Shown piece by piece: positions 43,355 through 55,577 of a stretch of 64,000 bases of DNA (position 1 is its first letter; each line of letters opens with the position of its first letter). The translations under genes and the position numbers were made by a program. This DNA is from Fennellomyces sp. T-0311 (taxonomy: Eukaryota; Mucoromycota; Mucoromycetes; Mucorales; Lichtheimiaceae): NCBI GenBank assembly GCA_025266875.1, contig JALLLT010000016.1, positions 558,001 through 622,000 of the forward strand. Direction: 5' to 3'. A model generated the notes under the pieces. It was not told where the DNA came from and searched no databases. It was given only the letters and a program-made list of their open reading frames with translations.

Positions 43355-44808
43355 ATGACAGTGTTTATCGCTGTTCACGTTGGAGCGGGTATACGCCATA
43401 AAGATAAAAAAAGGGCGTGCTTGCTGATTCCAAAGAATAGGTCATTTGTCGCGATCAAAGGAATCAAGGTACCGATCGGCATGTTCAAGGTACTCATGAG
43501 CGAAATTTTCGTTGCATCCCGTTGAGTTAATGATTAGGGCATGCGAAGAAGCAATGAAGAATTTAAGGCAAGGCGAGAGTGCAATGGAGGCTGTCGCCAA
43601 AGCAATCGTGGTACTAGAGGTACGATATAAAAGAACTCCACGGTGTGTTTGGGAAAAAAAATAAAGATTTTGTTGCTAGGATGATCCAATAACCAATGCA
43701 GGATACGGCTCCAACTTGACAATCAACTGTACGGTCGAATGTGATGCGAGTATGATGGATGGCAAAAATGGGAATTTTGGTGCTGTGGGTGCTGTCAGTG
43801 GTATCAAAAATCCCATATTAGCTGCACAAAAGATGGCCCAGCAGACAGAACTTTTACCGCTGGGTAGAATACCACCAATGTTGCTTACAGGTTCTGGCGC
43901 CAAAGCATGGGCAGAAGAACAAGGTCTGCAGACTGTAGATGATGGTGCTCTGCTGACCGAAGAAGCTTTAGCTACGTATGGCAAACATATGCAATTGTTG
44001 CGCAGCGAGGTGGACGACACGGTCGGTGCGATCGCTATCGACGTTCACGGCAATGTCGCTGCAGGCGTAAGCAGTGGCGGTATATCTCTAAAGTTCCCCG
44101 GTAGAGTTGGCGAGGCAAGTTCTCAATAGCAAACGTACGTAAAATTCTAAATTAGCTTGAAAAAAAGTGAAGGCTGCTATGTACGGGTCTGGATGTTGGG
44201 CACAGAATGGCACAGGGGACCAGCCAGCAATTGCTTGCAGCACATCAGGTAACGTTTTCAAAGTGAACGTACGTGAATAATACTAACTAAGCGGATAGGA
44301 ACAGGAGAACAAATCATGCGAACGCGAATAACGACGCATTGTGCAGAGCAATTGTTGCAGCATGATGATATTCCTTCGACGATTAGTCGGGTATTACGTA
44401 AGGATTTTCTCGAATCCCCGTATCTGCGAATGTACAATGATAAATCAGTTGGCATGATTACGCTACGAGCAGTGAAATCAGCTGATGGCAGTAAACAATG
44501 TATGTCCTCCCGATAACTTTAATTCATCTGCTGATTATGGTCCATCAGATGTCGAATTCTGTTACGCCCACGTAACCGAGAGTATGGTACGTCTTAAATG
44601 TTGACCCGGCACTGTCCACACCGAGTGATGATTTTAATTTAATTTATAGGGTATTGGTTGCATGTCCGGTACATCAAAAAAGCCAAAGGTTAGCATATTT
44701 GGACCAATGGCTTTTAGTGGAAAGCTGATGAAATGAATAATGTAGACCTTAGTATCACGCAAGCTGGCGTGTGAGGCAATGAAAAGTTCGGGTTGGTTGG
44801 TACAATAA
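43355..44808 (+). CDS. Taspase 1-like threonine aspartase (Ntn hydrolase)
   Basis: Taspase 1 is an N-terminal nucleophile hydrolase related to asparaginases that cleaves itself and then cuts nuclear substrates after Asp. Nine exons (43355-43388, 43441-43468, 43538-43619, 43680-44114, 44173-44248, 44299-44499, 44549-44586, 44650-44688, 44746-44808) give 331 aa. The N-terminus is MTVFIAVHVGAGHLSRSKES. The peptide DDPITNAGYGSNLTINCTVE and CDASMMDG are conserved. The nucleophile Thr is in EVDDTVGAIAIDVHGNVAAG, followed by VSSGGISLKFPGRVG and YGSGCWAQNG. The intron at 44115-44172 has a GC donor. Domain order and nucleophile are intact, so the enzyme should be active. Confidence 0.9.
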
Positions 44809-46144
44809 TAGTGCTAGCAAAGATTCTCAGTTGTACAAATCTCGAAAGACATCGTGCCAAACGATTATTAAAAGGGTTAATGACCAGAGAATGTAATCAA
44901 ATCAAGAACATCAAAGAATCTTCGTGTGTTAGTGTACGAAGCGTTACAGTTACACACAGATAGATGAAAGCATCCCGATTCCAAAATAGCACAATCATAA
45001 AAAAAGATCGCGCATGCAACGGATCGAAACACATTTGGTATTACCAGAGAACAATCAAGAGCACGCAATTTCCGTGGAAGTTAGGGCAGGATGACGTTAA
45101 TATGATGAAAGAAAGGGGAGTGAGGAGACGATGATGAGATATAATAATTGCTCAAAGCATTTGCGAATGCTCGGGCTGGACCGAGGGAATCTTTATAGAA
45201 ATCAAATCCGTTGTGTATTGCTATATGTGTTCGAATAGGATGTTGAATTTCCTGTAATAATCGTAAGGTGGGGAAGCCACCTGTTGATGGGGATATTGTT
45301 GAAAGAAGAAAGGAAAAAATAGCCAAATGTTGCGAAGTATTTTTGGGGGAAATATATACAAGATCCCTGTGTTCCAGATTTCTAGAATTCTGCAGGGTCT
45401 TTCTCTTGCAGCATTGACAATGATTGTAAGACCTTTCGCATAAGGAATTGATCTGCAGTGTCAAAAATAAAAAAGTACGTAAAGTAAAAAAAAAGTACGT
45501 TCCAACAATAAAAAGTTGAGTATAGTGGAGGGTCAAAGCGTTGTAGATCTTGCCATGTTTAGCGTTTAACACCCTTTTCGTCGATCCCCCAACAGATACG
45601 TTAAACGGGAAATCGGGTAACATTTTAGTGGCCAGCGTGCTTGGCGCGTCGTATTTCGTACCCCCATGCCCCCAGGGTAACAACAAATCTTACGTTAATA
45701 AGGCAGTCTAGATGCCTGCCAGCCTGCTACGAATGTTAATTTTTTTTTAGTCACAGACTAACACTTGTGTATCACAAGCCCTACTGTGTACAGTGCCTGT
45801 GCACACCCACGATTTTGTGCTGCCATATAAAAAAAAACATTCTTCATTACATAGCGACTCTTGTTACATCATACGACAAAAAAAAAGAAGCATTTTTCAC
45901 AAAGTTGCATATACATGTAGAAAAGAAATGAAAACGTACATACAGAAAAAAATAAGAGCAAAAAAAAGGAGATAAGGCATAGGGGATGGGGACAAAAAGG
46001 TAGCTACACTGCGAATATAATATGTATCATAACAATTTTTTTTCGTGATGATGAGAAACCAAAAAAAAGGAAGTGTTCCTGGTGCTTTTGACATGTTACA
46101 CGATGCACGAACCGCGAAATTTCTTGTCGTACTTTTTTTTTTTG
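44809..46144. other. intergenic region with a long open minus-strand frame
   Basis: No recognised gene was found. A minus-strand frame at 45081-45686 stays open for 201 codons and ends in GPARAFANALSNYYISSSS, but it lacks an ATG at its start, mixes low-complexity Phe/Leu runs and shows no domain. It may be the last exon of an unrecognised gene or chance. Confidence 0.35.
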
Positions 46145-46879
46145 CTAACGGTGACGCTCCGCAGAGGGAATACAGAAAAACAGTCTTTTAAAACCGGACT
46201 TGAGTGTAGAAAAACATTGGAGAGAACGTAACGATGATGGAGATGGTGAATGCGTGTTATGATTGTGCGATGTGGTGGGGAGTAAAGCAGGTACAGTGTC
46301 ATGTAGTATGTCGTCGTGGTGAGAATGCTGAGCATTGACATCGTCGTTGGTACCACTAGTCGCTGTCGTTGTTGTCGCGCCGCTAACATCACCACTGCTA
46401 TTATCCGGGATGTTTGTGGGTGACGGACTAGGTGGCGTAGGCCCTGGTGGTCGTGGATTATTCGGCCTAGGCTTCTTCAGCTCGCGAGGTTGGCTGGTAG
46501 GCGCACACACGCCATCAACCATTTTGTTAAAGACGGTCGGAAACTTGAGGAGCACGACGTATCTTTATATGCAGAATATGAGAGGATGAACCATCAGTGA
46601 GCAAATTCAATAGCAAAAAAAAAAAAGAACGAGAACGAAAAAATAACAAACAAACGGTACTTACATTGCTTTAAGTAAGGAGGTAGGTATGTGTTTTGTA
46701 TGTGTAGGGTCGGTGGCCAGCAATGACAGGAAGCACAACTGTTGCTGTAATTTAATGCACGCGCCGTCTGGTCGCAGGGTGATCGGCAGAGCGTTTGCTA
46801 GAAGGACAGACAATGCTTTTGGTAAAAATTCTTGACGATCACTTTTGCGCTCCTCTCTATATATATAGAGGAACGGCAC
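46145..46879 (-). CDS. unrecognised spliced gene, 3' part
   Basis: Two exons look real on the minus strand. The upstream one (about 46879-46665) encodes RKSDRQEFLPKALSVLLANA and KLQQQLCFLSLLATDPTHTK. A GTAAGT donor joins it to 46562-46145, which continues in frame with IYVVLLKFPTVFNKMVDG, then a Pro/Ser/Thr-rich disordered tail (NNPRPPGPTPPSPSPTNIP) ending FFCIPSAERHR. The helical Leu-rich part resembles an armadillo-type repeat, but no family was recognised. The 5' end is not resolved; an ATG at 47056 (MLKFLEEQRRRSGES) is one candidate start. Confidence 0.4.
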
Positions 46880-47056
46880 TAAGACAAGAAAAGGGCAGTG
46901 TAAAAAAATAGAAGAGGAAAAAGAAGAAAAGAATAAATAAGGTGTATTACAAACAAGATTGTTCTCATTGTATGGCTAAACTAGTAGAGAGCCCCCACTC
47001 CCTCTCTTCTCGCTTTCCCCACTTCTCCGCCGCTGTTCTTCTAAAAACTTAAGCAT

Positions 47057-48107
47057 TCACAAATGATGAAACTTTGGGGACACGTAAAGTGATGAAAAAA
47101 TGAAGGCACATACTGCTTTGAGAAACACGGGCTATGGTTCATGTGTCATAAAGATCAAAGTTTAAGGGGCGGGGTGGGCAGAGAAAGAGATATGAACCGA
47201 GCAAAAAAAAAGTTTCGCGTTTGCCCTTTGGCTATATAGAATACCTTTTTATTGTTTCACGATGCCAAAGTTTTTAAACTTATCAACTGTATAACGGTAG
47301 CCGCCCGAAAAGGAAATCAATGACTGTAAAATAGCCCGTGGATACATATAATAGAATATATATGTATATTGCGCTTTGAAGAAGTCGCGTGTTCTTGATG
47401 TGTATCGCTGAGCACGCGCAGCTTAGTTGGTAGTATAACAAGAACGTCGTAAATATAAAAAAAATATGGGGAAGTGAGGGGAATGGGGGTATAAAAAACG
47501 AGCTTTGAAGGAGGAACAGGAGAAAAGGGACTCTTTGATCAAACAGTCCTGAATGAGGGAAGCGAACCGCTACGATGACCTCAAGTGAAAGTGTGAGCGC
47601 ACACTAAGAAGGGTGCGTATTAGGTAAAGTTTTTTTTTTGGCTTGCTTCTCTCGCTTTTACTCCTAGTATTTTTATAATCTCCCTTTCTCCTCACTTCTC
47701 ATAAAACCTTAATTACACCCAATGATGTTCTTCGTTTGTTCCTTGATGCTCCCTTTTAAATCAATCGATAGATCGAACCGATGTCTACTACTGGCGCAAA
47801 AGAGGCGTTGCTATATATGGTCTATGTCCGAAAGAACATCGCAGATGCAGGGACTTGTAAAAGCATACCAGGATGATGCATGGGTAAAGTTGGCATATAT
47901 AGTAAATATTCCATTTACTCTAATGTATGCAAAGAATCACCTCTTTTTTATTACGAGAAAACCTTGTAGAATAAGGATGACGATATACAAATTATCACTT
48001 TTTTTTTCGCGGCACATGTTATGCAAAAGATGACTTGATTACTATGTCCGCGCGATTCAGTGCAGATCGTAGCACAAAAGTGATCAATCGCTTTTCTCTC
48101 ATGCTCC
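47057..48107. other. intergenic region
   Basis: This kilobase contains no recognised gene. It has several A and T runs and one unremarkable plus-strand frame at 47722-48033. Confidence 0.45.
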
Positions 48108-50667
48108 TTATTGAAGTATTTCGATACCGAGTTTGGCCATATCGTTCTCGATCACTTGGATGGCTTGAGAGACCTCTTGGAACATGTGGTCCTTGCCAAT
48201 TAGATCCAGCAGACCTGAACGTCGGAACATATCCATTGGTCGCTCACGAAGGTGGACAAAGTAAACAGCCACATGCTGCGCGTGGTATGATTCGACAATT
48301 TCATACATGATCTGGACGGCACTATGGTTCCCCCCTTTTGCGTTAATGTACATTGTGTGCAGCTAATTTATCAAGTACAAACCTGGCATCGATGTCTGGC
48401 ATATTATCTACATCAAAAATAATATAGGATGATGCATTGCGGCGTGGGCGCTCGGATGGATGTGTCGACATGTCTCCGTAATTCTCCAAACGCCGTAACC
48501 GATCCTTCAATTGCCCTGTATTAAAAGCAAAAGGTTTTAGGAGTTGTTTGCTGCGTACGGCGTCTATCATTTACCTGTATTGGCGAAAAAGAGGGGCTCT
48601 TCGACGCGCACAACCAAAACGGATTCTAGGTGTTCAATCTCATCGGGATCATCGTGGATCGCTCGAAACTCGTTGTGAGTCCCTTTGACACGACCCTGCA
48701 GTTTTACATTGAAGTTAAAAAAATTATATAGTGAGCCAATACGCTAGAAACATCGATTTTTTACCATAATTGAGATACGGGGGTAACTCGTCTCTTTGAT
48801 GGTTAGGAGAAGCGATAAAGTGATTGCTACCAAGGTGCCGAATTCCAATGAGATGACAACTGTGCCCAGAAAGGTAATCAAAAGCAAGCCCAAATCGCGC
48901 CAGGCGCCAATCTTGAAGATAAAGTGCAAGTCCTCAGGCAATTCACCTAGCAAGGATAGCACAGCAACAAAAATAATAGCTGACAACACTGTCTTGGGCA
49001 AGTAGTAAAACGATGGCAACAAAAAGAAAATGGCAACGAGTGCTAATACACCTGTGATCATGCACGCCATCTGTGTTCTTGCGCCTGCACGATCATTGAT
49101 TTTGCTCCGAGCAACCTAAAAATAATATAAAGTTTGACAGCTTTTAGGTAAGCATTCCCCCTTTTTTTCGTATTTATTTTTTCATTACTTACAGATCCAA
49201 ACGCAGGAATACCTTGGAAGAGGCCTCCTACAATATTGGCCACGCCCAATGCGACAAGTTCTCGGTTTGCACTGACTGAATAATTATGGCGACTCGAATA
49301 TGTTTTTGCAATCACGACAGATTCCACAAAACCAATCACCGAAATCATGGCCGATGTCACCAAGAGATCCTTGAGATGCTTGTTGTCTGGAAACACTGGA
49401 ATCGATGGCAACGGTACACCAGCACTTTCGATTTCACCAAGAATGTCGATTTTCCAGTCAAAGAACCAAGTCAGCACTGTGGCAAGCACAACGACGAGTA
49501 AGACTTCCGGGAACAAGGCAAGTAGACGGTACTGTTGTAGTTTTGACTTGATCACGCGAGCACCAAGCAGCACAGCCACTGCCACACCAGATACAGCAGC
49601 AGATAGCACGTGAGTCTTTTGGATGTTATGGAAAAGAAAGGATATGCGCTCGATGCTTGTCGAGGCCTCAGTGATCCCGGCTTCCTCACTCAACTTGACA
49701 AGACCAAGGAGGATAATGCTTTGTTGCAACATGACCACAACAGCAACACCAGTAATAAAACCGCGAAGAAGCGCACGGCTCATCAAGCTATCCAAGAATC
49801 CGAGTCGGACAATGCCTAGCAAAAAGGTAAAGATACCAACAAAGAGTGTCATCAGACATGCCCACGCCAGACGATCGATATGGTCATCGTCATGTAACTC
49901 TTGCTGTGCAATGGACGAGCCCACCAAGAGCGAGAGTGTGGCCTCAGGGCCAACGCTCATTTGTCTATAACAGAAAGGGCTTAATTTCAACCCCTGAAAA
50001 AAAGAATCAAACGGTTAAGGGCATTGTGTAGTACGAACCTGGACATGCCAAAAATCCCATAGGTTACAGCAGGAAAAGCGATGGCATAAAGGCCATGGAT
50101 GGCGTCAAGCTTGCAAAGGGCAGTTGCATAAGACAATCCCTGTGGTACCAGGAGGCACGAGAGCGTGAGTCCTGCAATCAAATCTCCGAGAAACAGAGAT
50201 GCATTGTAGTGGGGCAGCCACTTTAGGATCGGCAAATAGTACTTGGAACGCATCTTGATCAAGCTCCACGTGTCTTTCGGCGTGTGATCCAAAATGAGCT
50301 GCGCTGATGGAACTATTATAGGGAAACAAAAATCAAAGGTTAGCTATTGGCTATATTTTTTTTTCTCGGTTTGCGATCGGTAACTCGGCGAAGCAGTCAT
50401 ATAGCGTGGGATATTGTGGTGGCCAGTCGGTAGGAGTAAGCGTGTTTCATCGAGCGAAGACGTAGCTGCAACGTTGCGCACAAGCACATCAGTACTATCC
50501 CTGCTGCTCAGGCTCGACGTGTCGTCGGCATAATCGGTCAGCGAAGCATGACCTAAGAAATGTGCGTATGGATTAGAAATCAGGTACGAAAAAAAAAAAG
50601 CACGAGACGCATGAAAGAAAACATTACTGTGGCTGGTCGATATGCCAGTAGATTGGTTTGTTGCCAT
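48108..50667 (-). CDS. SulP/SLC26 anion transporter with STAS domain
   Basis: SulP proteins carry sulfate or other anions across plasma or vacuolar membranes. The first exon (ATG 50667) encodes a Ser/Thr-rich cytosolic N-terminus. Membrane exons show the family signature at HYNASLFLGDLIAGLTLSCL followed by LVPQGLSYATALCKLDAIHG, then MSVGPEATLSLLVGSSIA, LGFLDSLMSRALLRGFITG, VGGLFQGIPAFGSVARSKIN and LPKTVLSAIIFVAVLSLLGE. The C-terminal STAS domain includes FDVDNMPDIDASAVQIM and HVAVYFVHLRERPMDMFRRS. Several short introns interrupt the STAS region. The substrate cannot be read from sequence; a likeness to vacuolar fungal members is possible. Confidence 0.93.
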
Positions 50668-51270
50668 GTAGGTATATCAAGAGATAAGGGGTAACTTTTG
50701 ACTGTCTTTCAGTAATGAAATAGGCAGGGAACCGGGTGGGGGGAGATAAGTTTTTCTCAGTTCAAGAGAGACCAAAAATAACGGTGGTAAGGAGAAAGGC
50801 TTTATGTAGCTGTTCCGTCCCAATATAGGAAAGTGCCTCCGACTACGAATCAGGTATAGAACAATCATGCTTCAAGACGGTGTTTGCTCTTTGGGTTGAG
50901 CGGCACGGCAAAACAGGACAGTTGTCAAACAGAATTTCATGACCTGCACAAGCAATCCGTCAAAACAAAGAGGATGGGTAATTTGTAAGCATGATGTTCG
51001 CTTTTTCAATAGCACTCTTCCCCCGTTCACCCCTGCACCCACATCATATGTACACACGCACGCAAGCGTCTGTCTTTTTCCTTTTTTTTTTCTTTGCCTT
51101 TTACATTCTCTTAGCGAAACATAATACAAACGCACACACACACACACACAAAAACAGAGCAAGCAAAAAAAAAGTCCATTTTGGAAAGGGGACCAACACA
51201 CACTTATATCCACAACCAAATTCCACCTGCACCGGCTTTCCCTTTTATTGCTTTTTTTTCCCTTCATATC
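50668..51270. promoter_or_regulatory. divergent promoter region of SulP and F-box/WD40 genes
   Basis: The 600-base gap separates divergent start codons. It contains a (CA)n microsatellite near 51130-51150 and long poly(T) and poly(A) runs. No gene was recognised. Confidence 0.5.
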
Positions 51271-53091
51271 ATGCATTTATACCCAGTCGACGACCTATCG
51301 CCACCTGCGACTCCACCCAGCAGCAGCAGCAGTAGCAGCAGCACCAGTAGCAGTGGCAACGGCGATCACAGCAACCTCTCTTCTGGCAACAAGAGCCGAC
51401 CATCGCAACGACTCCGCTCATCCTATGTCGATTTGTCCATGGGCGACAATCCCGCTCAGGTTTCATCCACGCTGGACAAGAGCCGGCTGGATTACATTGC
51501 CAAAGTCAAAACAACTTTTCTGCAGCTTAGCAACCAACAAAAGCATATCTTTCTATCAGAATTACTCAACTGCTGTGACAACCAACTCCTTGCGTTTGTG
51601 CATACCCTGATTGCACCTCGGCTAAAGATTGACTTTTTAAAACAGCTCCCGATCGAACTCGCCTTGCATGTCTTGTCGTTTATTGATGACCCCCGCACGC
51701 TTGCCCGTGCATCGAGAGTGTCGTTGTTTTGGAATGACTTGCTGAGCGACGAATCCACTTGGAAGGCCCTGTGCTTACGGCAGTACCGACTCCTCAGACG
51801 ACCACCGCCCCGTGTCAAGAACACCTACAGAGACTACTTTAAGCGCAAATACAACATCAACCACGCATGGCAGCAGGGCGGCCAGACCACCACCTGTGTG
51901 AATAATATTCAAGAAGCGCTTGTCACCAGTCTCCAAGTAGAGGATCCCTACATCGTCGTTGGCTGCGACAACCACAAGATCGAGGTGTTTGATAGCATAA
52001 CGGGCAAGCACGTACGAACCTTGCTGGGTCATGATGGAGGCGTATGGGCGCTTCAGTTCATCAAAGGCAGCGACGGCGAATGCGTGCTGGTATCAGGCGG
52101 ATGCGATCGGTAAGAAATAAGCCCAAATCATTTTTTTGTGATTTCGTCGTTTGCTCATGCTTTATTTCAGTGAGGCCCGTGTTTGGGACCTTAAAACGGG
52201 ACAGCAGCGTCATGTGCTTAGGGGTCATTCATCCACCATCCGATGTTTAAAAATGCGTGATACCAAACTCGCAGTGACTGGCTCACGCGATTCTACCTTG
52301 CGTATTTGGGACATTGAGCAGGGCACACTGCGACATGTGTGTATGGGGCATACCTCGAGCGTGCGTTGTCTGGACGTGCACGGCAACAAAGTAGCGAGCG
52401 GAAGTTACGATAGCACAGCACGACTATGGAGCCTGGATACAGCTGAGTGCCTCTTTACTTTTGTTGGACACCATTCACAGATCTACGCAGTCGCTTACGA
52501 CGGCAAACGAGTGATCACGGGCAGCTTGGACAGCAACATCCGCGTTTGGTGTCCAAATACGGGCAACTGCTTGGCAACGCTTCAAGGCCACACAGCCCTC
52601 GTGGGCCATATCCAGCTCTTACCTTCTGATCCATCTATTCTTGTCAGTGGAGGTACGTTGAGACGACGCTGATCGTTCAATGCACGGCTTGTACTAACCC
52701 GCGCCTACTGTATATCTAGGCAGCGATGGCTGCTTGCGCATCTGGGATCTTGACGAGTACGAGTGCAAGCATCGCATCTCGGCTCACGACAATTCGGTCA
52801 CATGTTTACAGTTTGATGATCGACGTATTATCAGTGGAGGTAAAGGTCGCTACAAGCGGCGCATGGTGCGGCCGTCACTGATCCGCCATTGTGTATGTAG
52901 GAAGCGACGGGCGTGTTAAGCTCTGGGACCTAGAGACGGGTACGCTTGTCCGCTCGTTCACGCAGCCGGCCCGCACGGTGTGGAAACTCCAGTTCAACGA
53001 AACCAAGGCCGTTGTGGTCATGCAGCGTCAAGACGAACCCAGCATTGTACAAACCGCGATCGAGCTCCACGACTTTGACATATCCAACTGA
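51271..53091 (+). CDS. Cdc4/Fbw7-like F-box/WD40 SCF substrate receptor
   Basis: Proteins of this type recruit phosphorylated substrates to SCF ubiquitin ligases. The start at 51271 begins MHLYPVDDLSPPATPPSS, followed by a poly-Ser tract. An oligomerisation-like helix precedes the F-box LKQLPIELALHVLSFIDDP with its W-containing end FWNDLLSDESTWKALC. WD40 repeats follow: VRTLLGHDGGVWALQFI, RHVLRGHSSTIRCLKM, RHVCMGHTSSVRCLDVHG, FTFVGHHSQIYAVAYDG, ATLQGHTALVGHIQLL and HRISAHDNSVTCLQFD. Repeat ends include DSTLRIWDIE and DGRVKLWDLE. Introns lie near 52112-52171, 52655-52720 and 52840-52900. Cdc4, Pop1 and MET30-type family members share this layout, so the exact orthologue is not fixed. Confidence 0.9.
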
Positions 53092-53275
53092 AATACCTTT
53101 GTAGAAAAACAAAAGTAGAACTAATACCCTTTCTATGGTTCTCTTAATTCTTGATACCACTTGCACACACTATTCGCACACAACAATTCAATACATGCTT
53201 GCATCTATTTCTTTAACCGGGCTCGTGCGGATGGTCTAAACAAAAAAAAATGTATTTGGAGCGTCCTTTTTCTAC

Positions 53276-53752
53276 CTAGTTGTGTCTTGGAACGTCGGCG
53301 TACCATACGCTATCAATCATTCGTTAGCAGCCGTTTGAAAGTCCTGCGTTGTGTGTTTACCTGTTGGTAGCGAATGCCGCGGGTGCAATGGGGTCGCTCT
53401 ACACAAGCCAGCGATCAATATCGCAAATGTTGAAAATAATCAGGATATTACCGATTGTCCGCGCAAGTCGCCGGTGAGACGTCTGTCGCGTTCCATCATG
53501 GCCTTATCAAATACATCGACGTTGAAACGGCCGGCCTAACGGGAGGGTGTTAACTGAAGCGATTCTACTACAGGACAGCGGCGAGACGCACCTTGTGGCC
53601 GTTCGCGAAATATCTGACGGCAGTCAAGCCAGTGCCGGTGACGGTGAACATGGTGGCAATAATGCCAAAGGGAATCAAGGCTTCGAATGGAACGGGCTAC
53701 GATTCATGAGTTCAACTGTGCAATAGTGTGCGCGTTATTATTTCAGTACCAT
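53276..53752 (-). CDS. NDUFA1: mitochondrial complex I subunit NDUFA1 (MWFE/9.8-kDa)
   Basis: This is a small one-pass inner-membrane subunit of NADH:ubiquinone oxidoreductase. The start codon is alone in its exon (53750-53752); the next exon begins PVPFEALIPFGIIATMFTVT, so the assembled N-terminus MPVPFEAL matches the family. The single membrane helix is followed by RYFANGHKAGRFNVDVFDKA and MMERDRRLTGDLRGQ. Two short last exons give SDPIAPAAFATNS and VWYADVPRHN with TAG at 53276-53278. Total length is about 87 aa, normal for the family. Presence of complex I separates this organism from yeasts such as Saccharomyces. Confidence 0.88.
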
Positions 53753-53880
53753 TATGGAGTGGGGGGGTAGTTTTAGGGTTGGGACAAGACGCAAAGAAAA
53801 CACTTCAAGCTGGGTTTGGAAACCGCTCGAATGACGTCTCTTTCTGCTTCCCAAGCTGCTGCAAGTCGACCTGGAGCATA

Positions 53881-54831
53881 ATGGACAACTTGCACATTTT
53901 GTCGTGGATGCCCAATGTGGCCAAACGAAAGCTCATTCTCGGATCAGCCTCGCCGAGACGACGCGAGATCTTGCAAGAGATGGTAATATTGGGCAACACG
54001 GGTCGATTCGTCATAGAGATACTTATTCAAAGTCAGGGCCTTGACTTTCAAGTGGTTACCACGCTGCAGGACGACGCCGAGGACCACACGCACTTTGAGA
54101 AAAAAGAGGAGTATGTGCGACACACGGCCTTCATGAAAGCAAAGGAAATTGTGCAAAGATGCAAGGTAAAAGAGCACATATCACATCGTCCTTCTGCTGA
54201 GACACGGTTATCCAGGACGACGCATCTATCCCTGACAACTTTCTTGTCATTGCTGCCGACACAGTGGTAGTGCTGGACAACAAAGTTGTTCTTGAAAAGC
54301 CCAAAGATGCAGAGGACTCAAGGCGCATGCTGCGTGAGCTCAGCGGCCGCAAGCATACTGTTATGACATGCACAGTGACCGCACGGTGTGTGGATCCTGC
54401 TCGTCATCCAAACTCTGTCGGTGTCGAAAAGTTCACTGGCCACGACATTGAGCTCATGTGTCAAGACGGCGTCAGACTGTCCTATCATGTTGCCAAAACG
54501 GATGTCTACTTTGGCTCGGTTGACAAACATCTTCTAGAAGCTTGTAAGTAGATTCTGGACATGTGGCATGGTCGATGCGCTAACCTTCCAGAAAAGACGT
54601 GACCTCGGGTGAACCTTTTGGTAAGGCGGGTGGATATGGAATCCAAGGTAATGCTTCGCTGTTTATCGATAAGATTGATGGCGACTATTGGAATGTGGTA
54701 AGGTTTTTTTTTGCGTGGTTTAGGAACCTATTATTTTATTTAACGCTTTCGAAAACAAGGTGGGATTGTCCAAGCGCTCTGTGTACGCGTTATTGGAGTT
54801 TGAAGAAGGCTCTCTTAGAGACAGCCCTTAA
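53881..54831 (+). CDS. Maf/YhdE-type nucleotide pyrophosphatase
   Basis: Maf proteins hydrolyse modified or canonical nucleoside triphosphates such as dTTP and UTP as a house-cleaning function; human ASMTL carries the same domain. The start [20 protein letters not shown] leads to the family motif [18 protein letters not shown]. Further signatures are [36 protein letters not shown] and [15 protein letters not shown], which carries the catalytic region. The gene has about five introns; one acceptor (AGAAAAG before ACGTGACC) lies a few bases past a decoy AG. It ends in EEGSLRDSP. The window contains both DxD-type residues expected, so activity is likely. Confidence 0.92.
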
Positions 54832-55577
54832 TAAAGCAAAATGAATACATATTAGCGAGATTTAGTGGACGGTGGACTTTCGGAAAGTCTAGGCGATGTT
54901 TTTTGTGTAACTGTTCAACGGGTATTCGTTCTAGCATTGGTTCGAGTTCCGGAAGTGTGATTACCAGTAATCTCGAATTGCAGGTATTGCACGAAGCACA
55001 GAGTGCATATCCAGTGGATGGAGATCATGCACCAGTGACTAATAGCTGGCAAAGACAGTGAACTCCCGGTTCGTTGCACAGGCTATGGTTGCGTAAGGCC
55101 AAAGTGATTATATCCATTTAGCTACGACGACTCATTCGGAGTCTATAATATTGTATGAAAATAGCTTCAAACGCCATGTTTTAATTCAAGGGTCATACAC
55201 ACACCTCGATATATCAGAGCTTTTTGATGGTTTTATTTTATATGGGCGCGGCAAGATGGCCCCACACCTCTGCGATGGGAAGCAGATCAGTGCTTCAATT
55301 GGGCCGACTTGATGAGATGGTGCGCAAAGAAGAATGGAAGCTATGTAGAAAGAAGACCAAGAGAACATTCCATCTTGGTCCAAGTTCATTATCTGAAAAA
55401 TTAGCATGAGGCTTTGCTGCAATATTTTTTTTGTTGAATCATGTGGGATAATACAGATGGCGTTTTTGAATGTCTAAAATAACAGTGTTATTACCAATTT
55501 ACACACAGGTGCCCCGTGGTGAAAACTAATAATAAAAAGTACGTCATTTTGCGACAATTCATTTTCATGCGACCGAA
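54832..55577. other. intergenic region
   Basis: No gene was recognised. One plus-strand peptide near 54940-55061 (GSSSGSVITSNLELQVLHEA and so on to a stop) looks faintly coding but could not be linked to any exon. Confidence 0.4.

Noticed and set aside
45081..45686. 201-codon open minus-strand frame
   Set aside because: It lacks an ATG start, contains runs of Phe and Leu from AT-rich sequence, and no domain was recognised. It is noted only within the intergenic entry.
51128..51150. (CA)n tract as a functional element
   Set aside because: It is a short dinucleotide microsatellite in a promoter region with no partner sequence; no function can be supported.
54940..54975. GGTTCGAGTTCC as a tRNA T-arm
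   Set aside because: No matching acceptor stem, anticodon arm or D-arm could be found around it on either strand.
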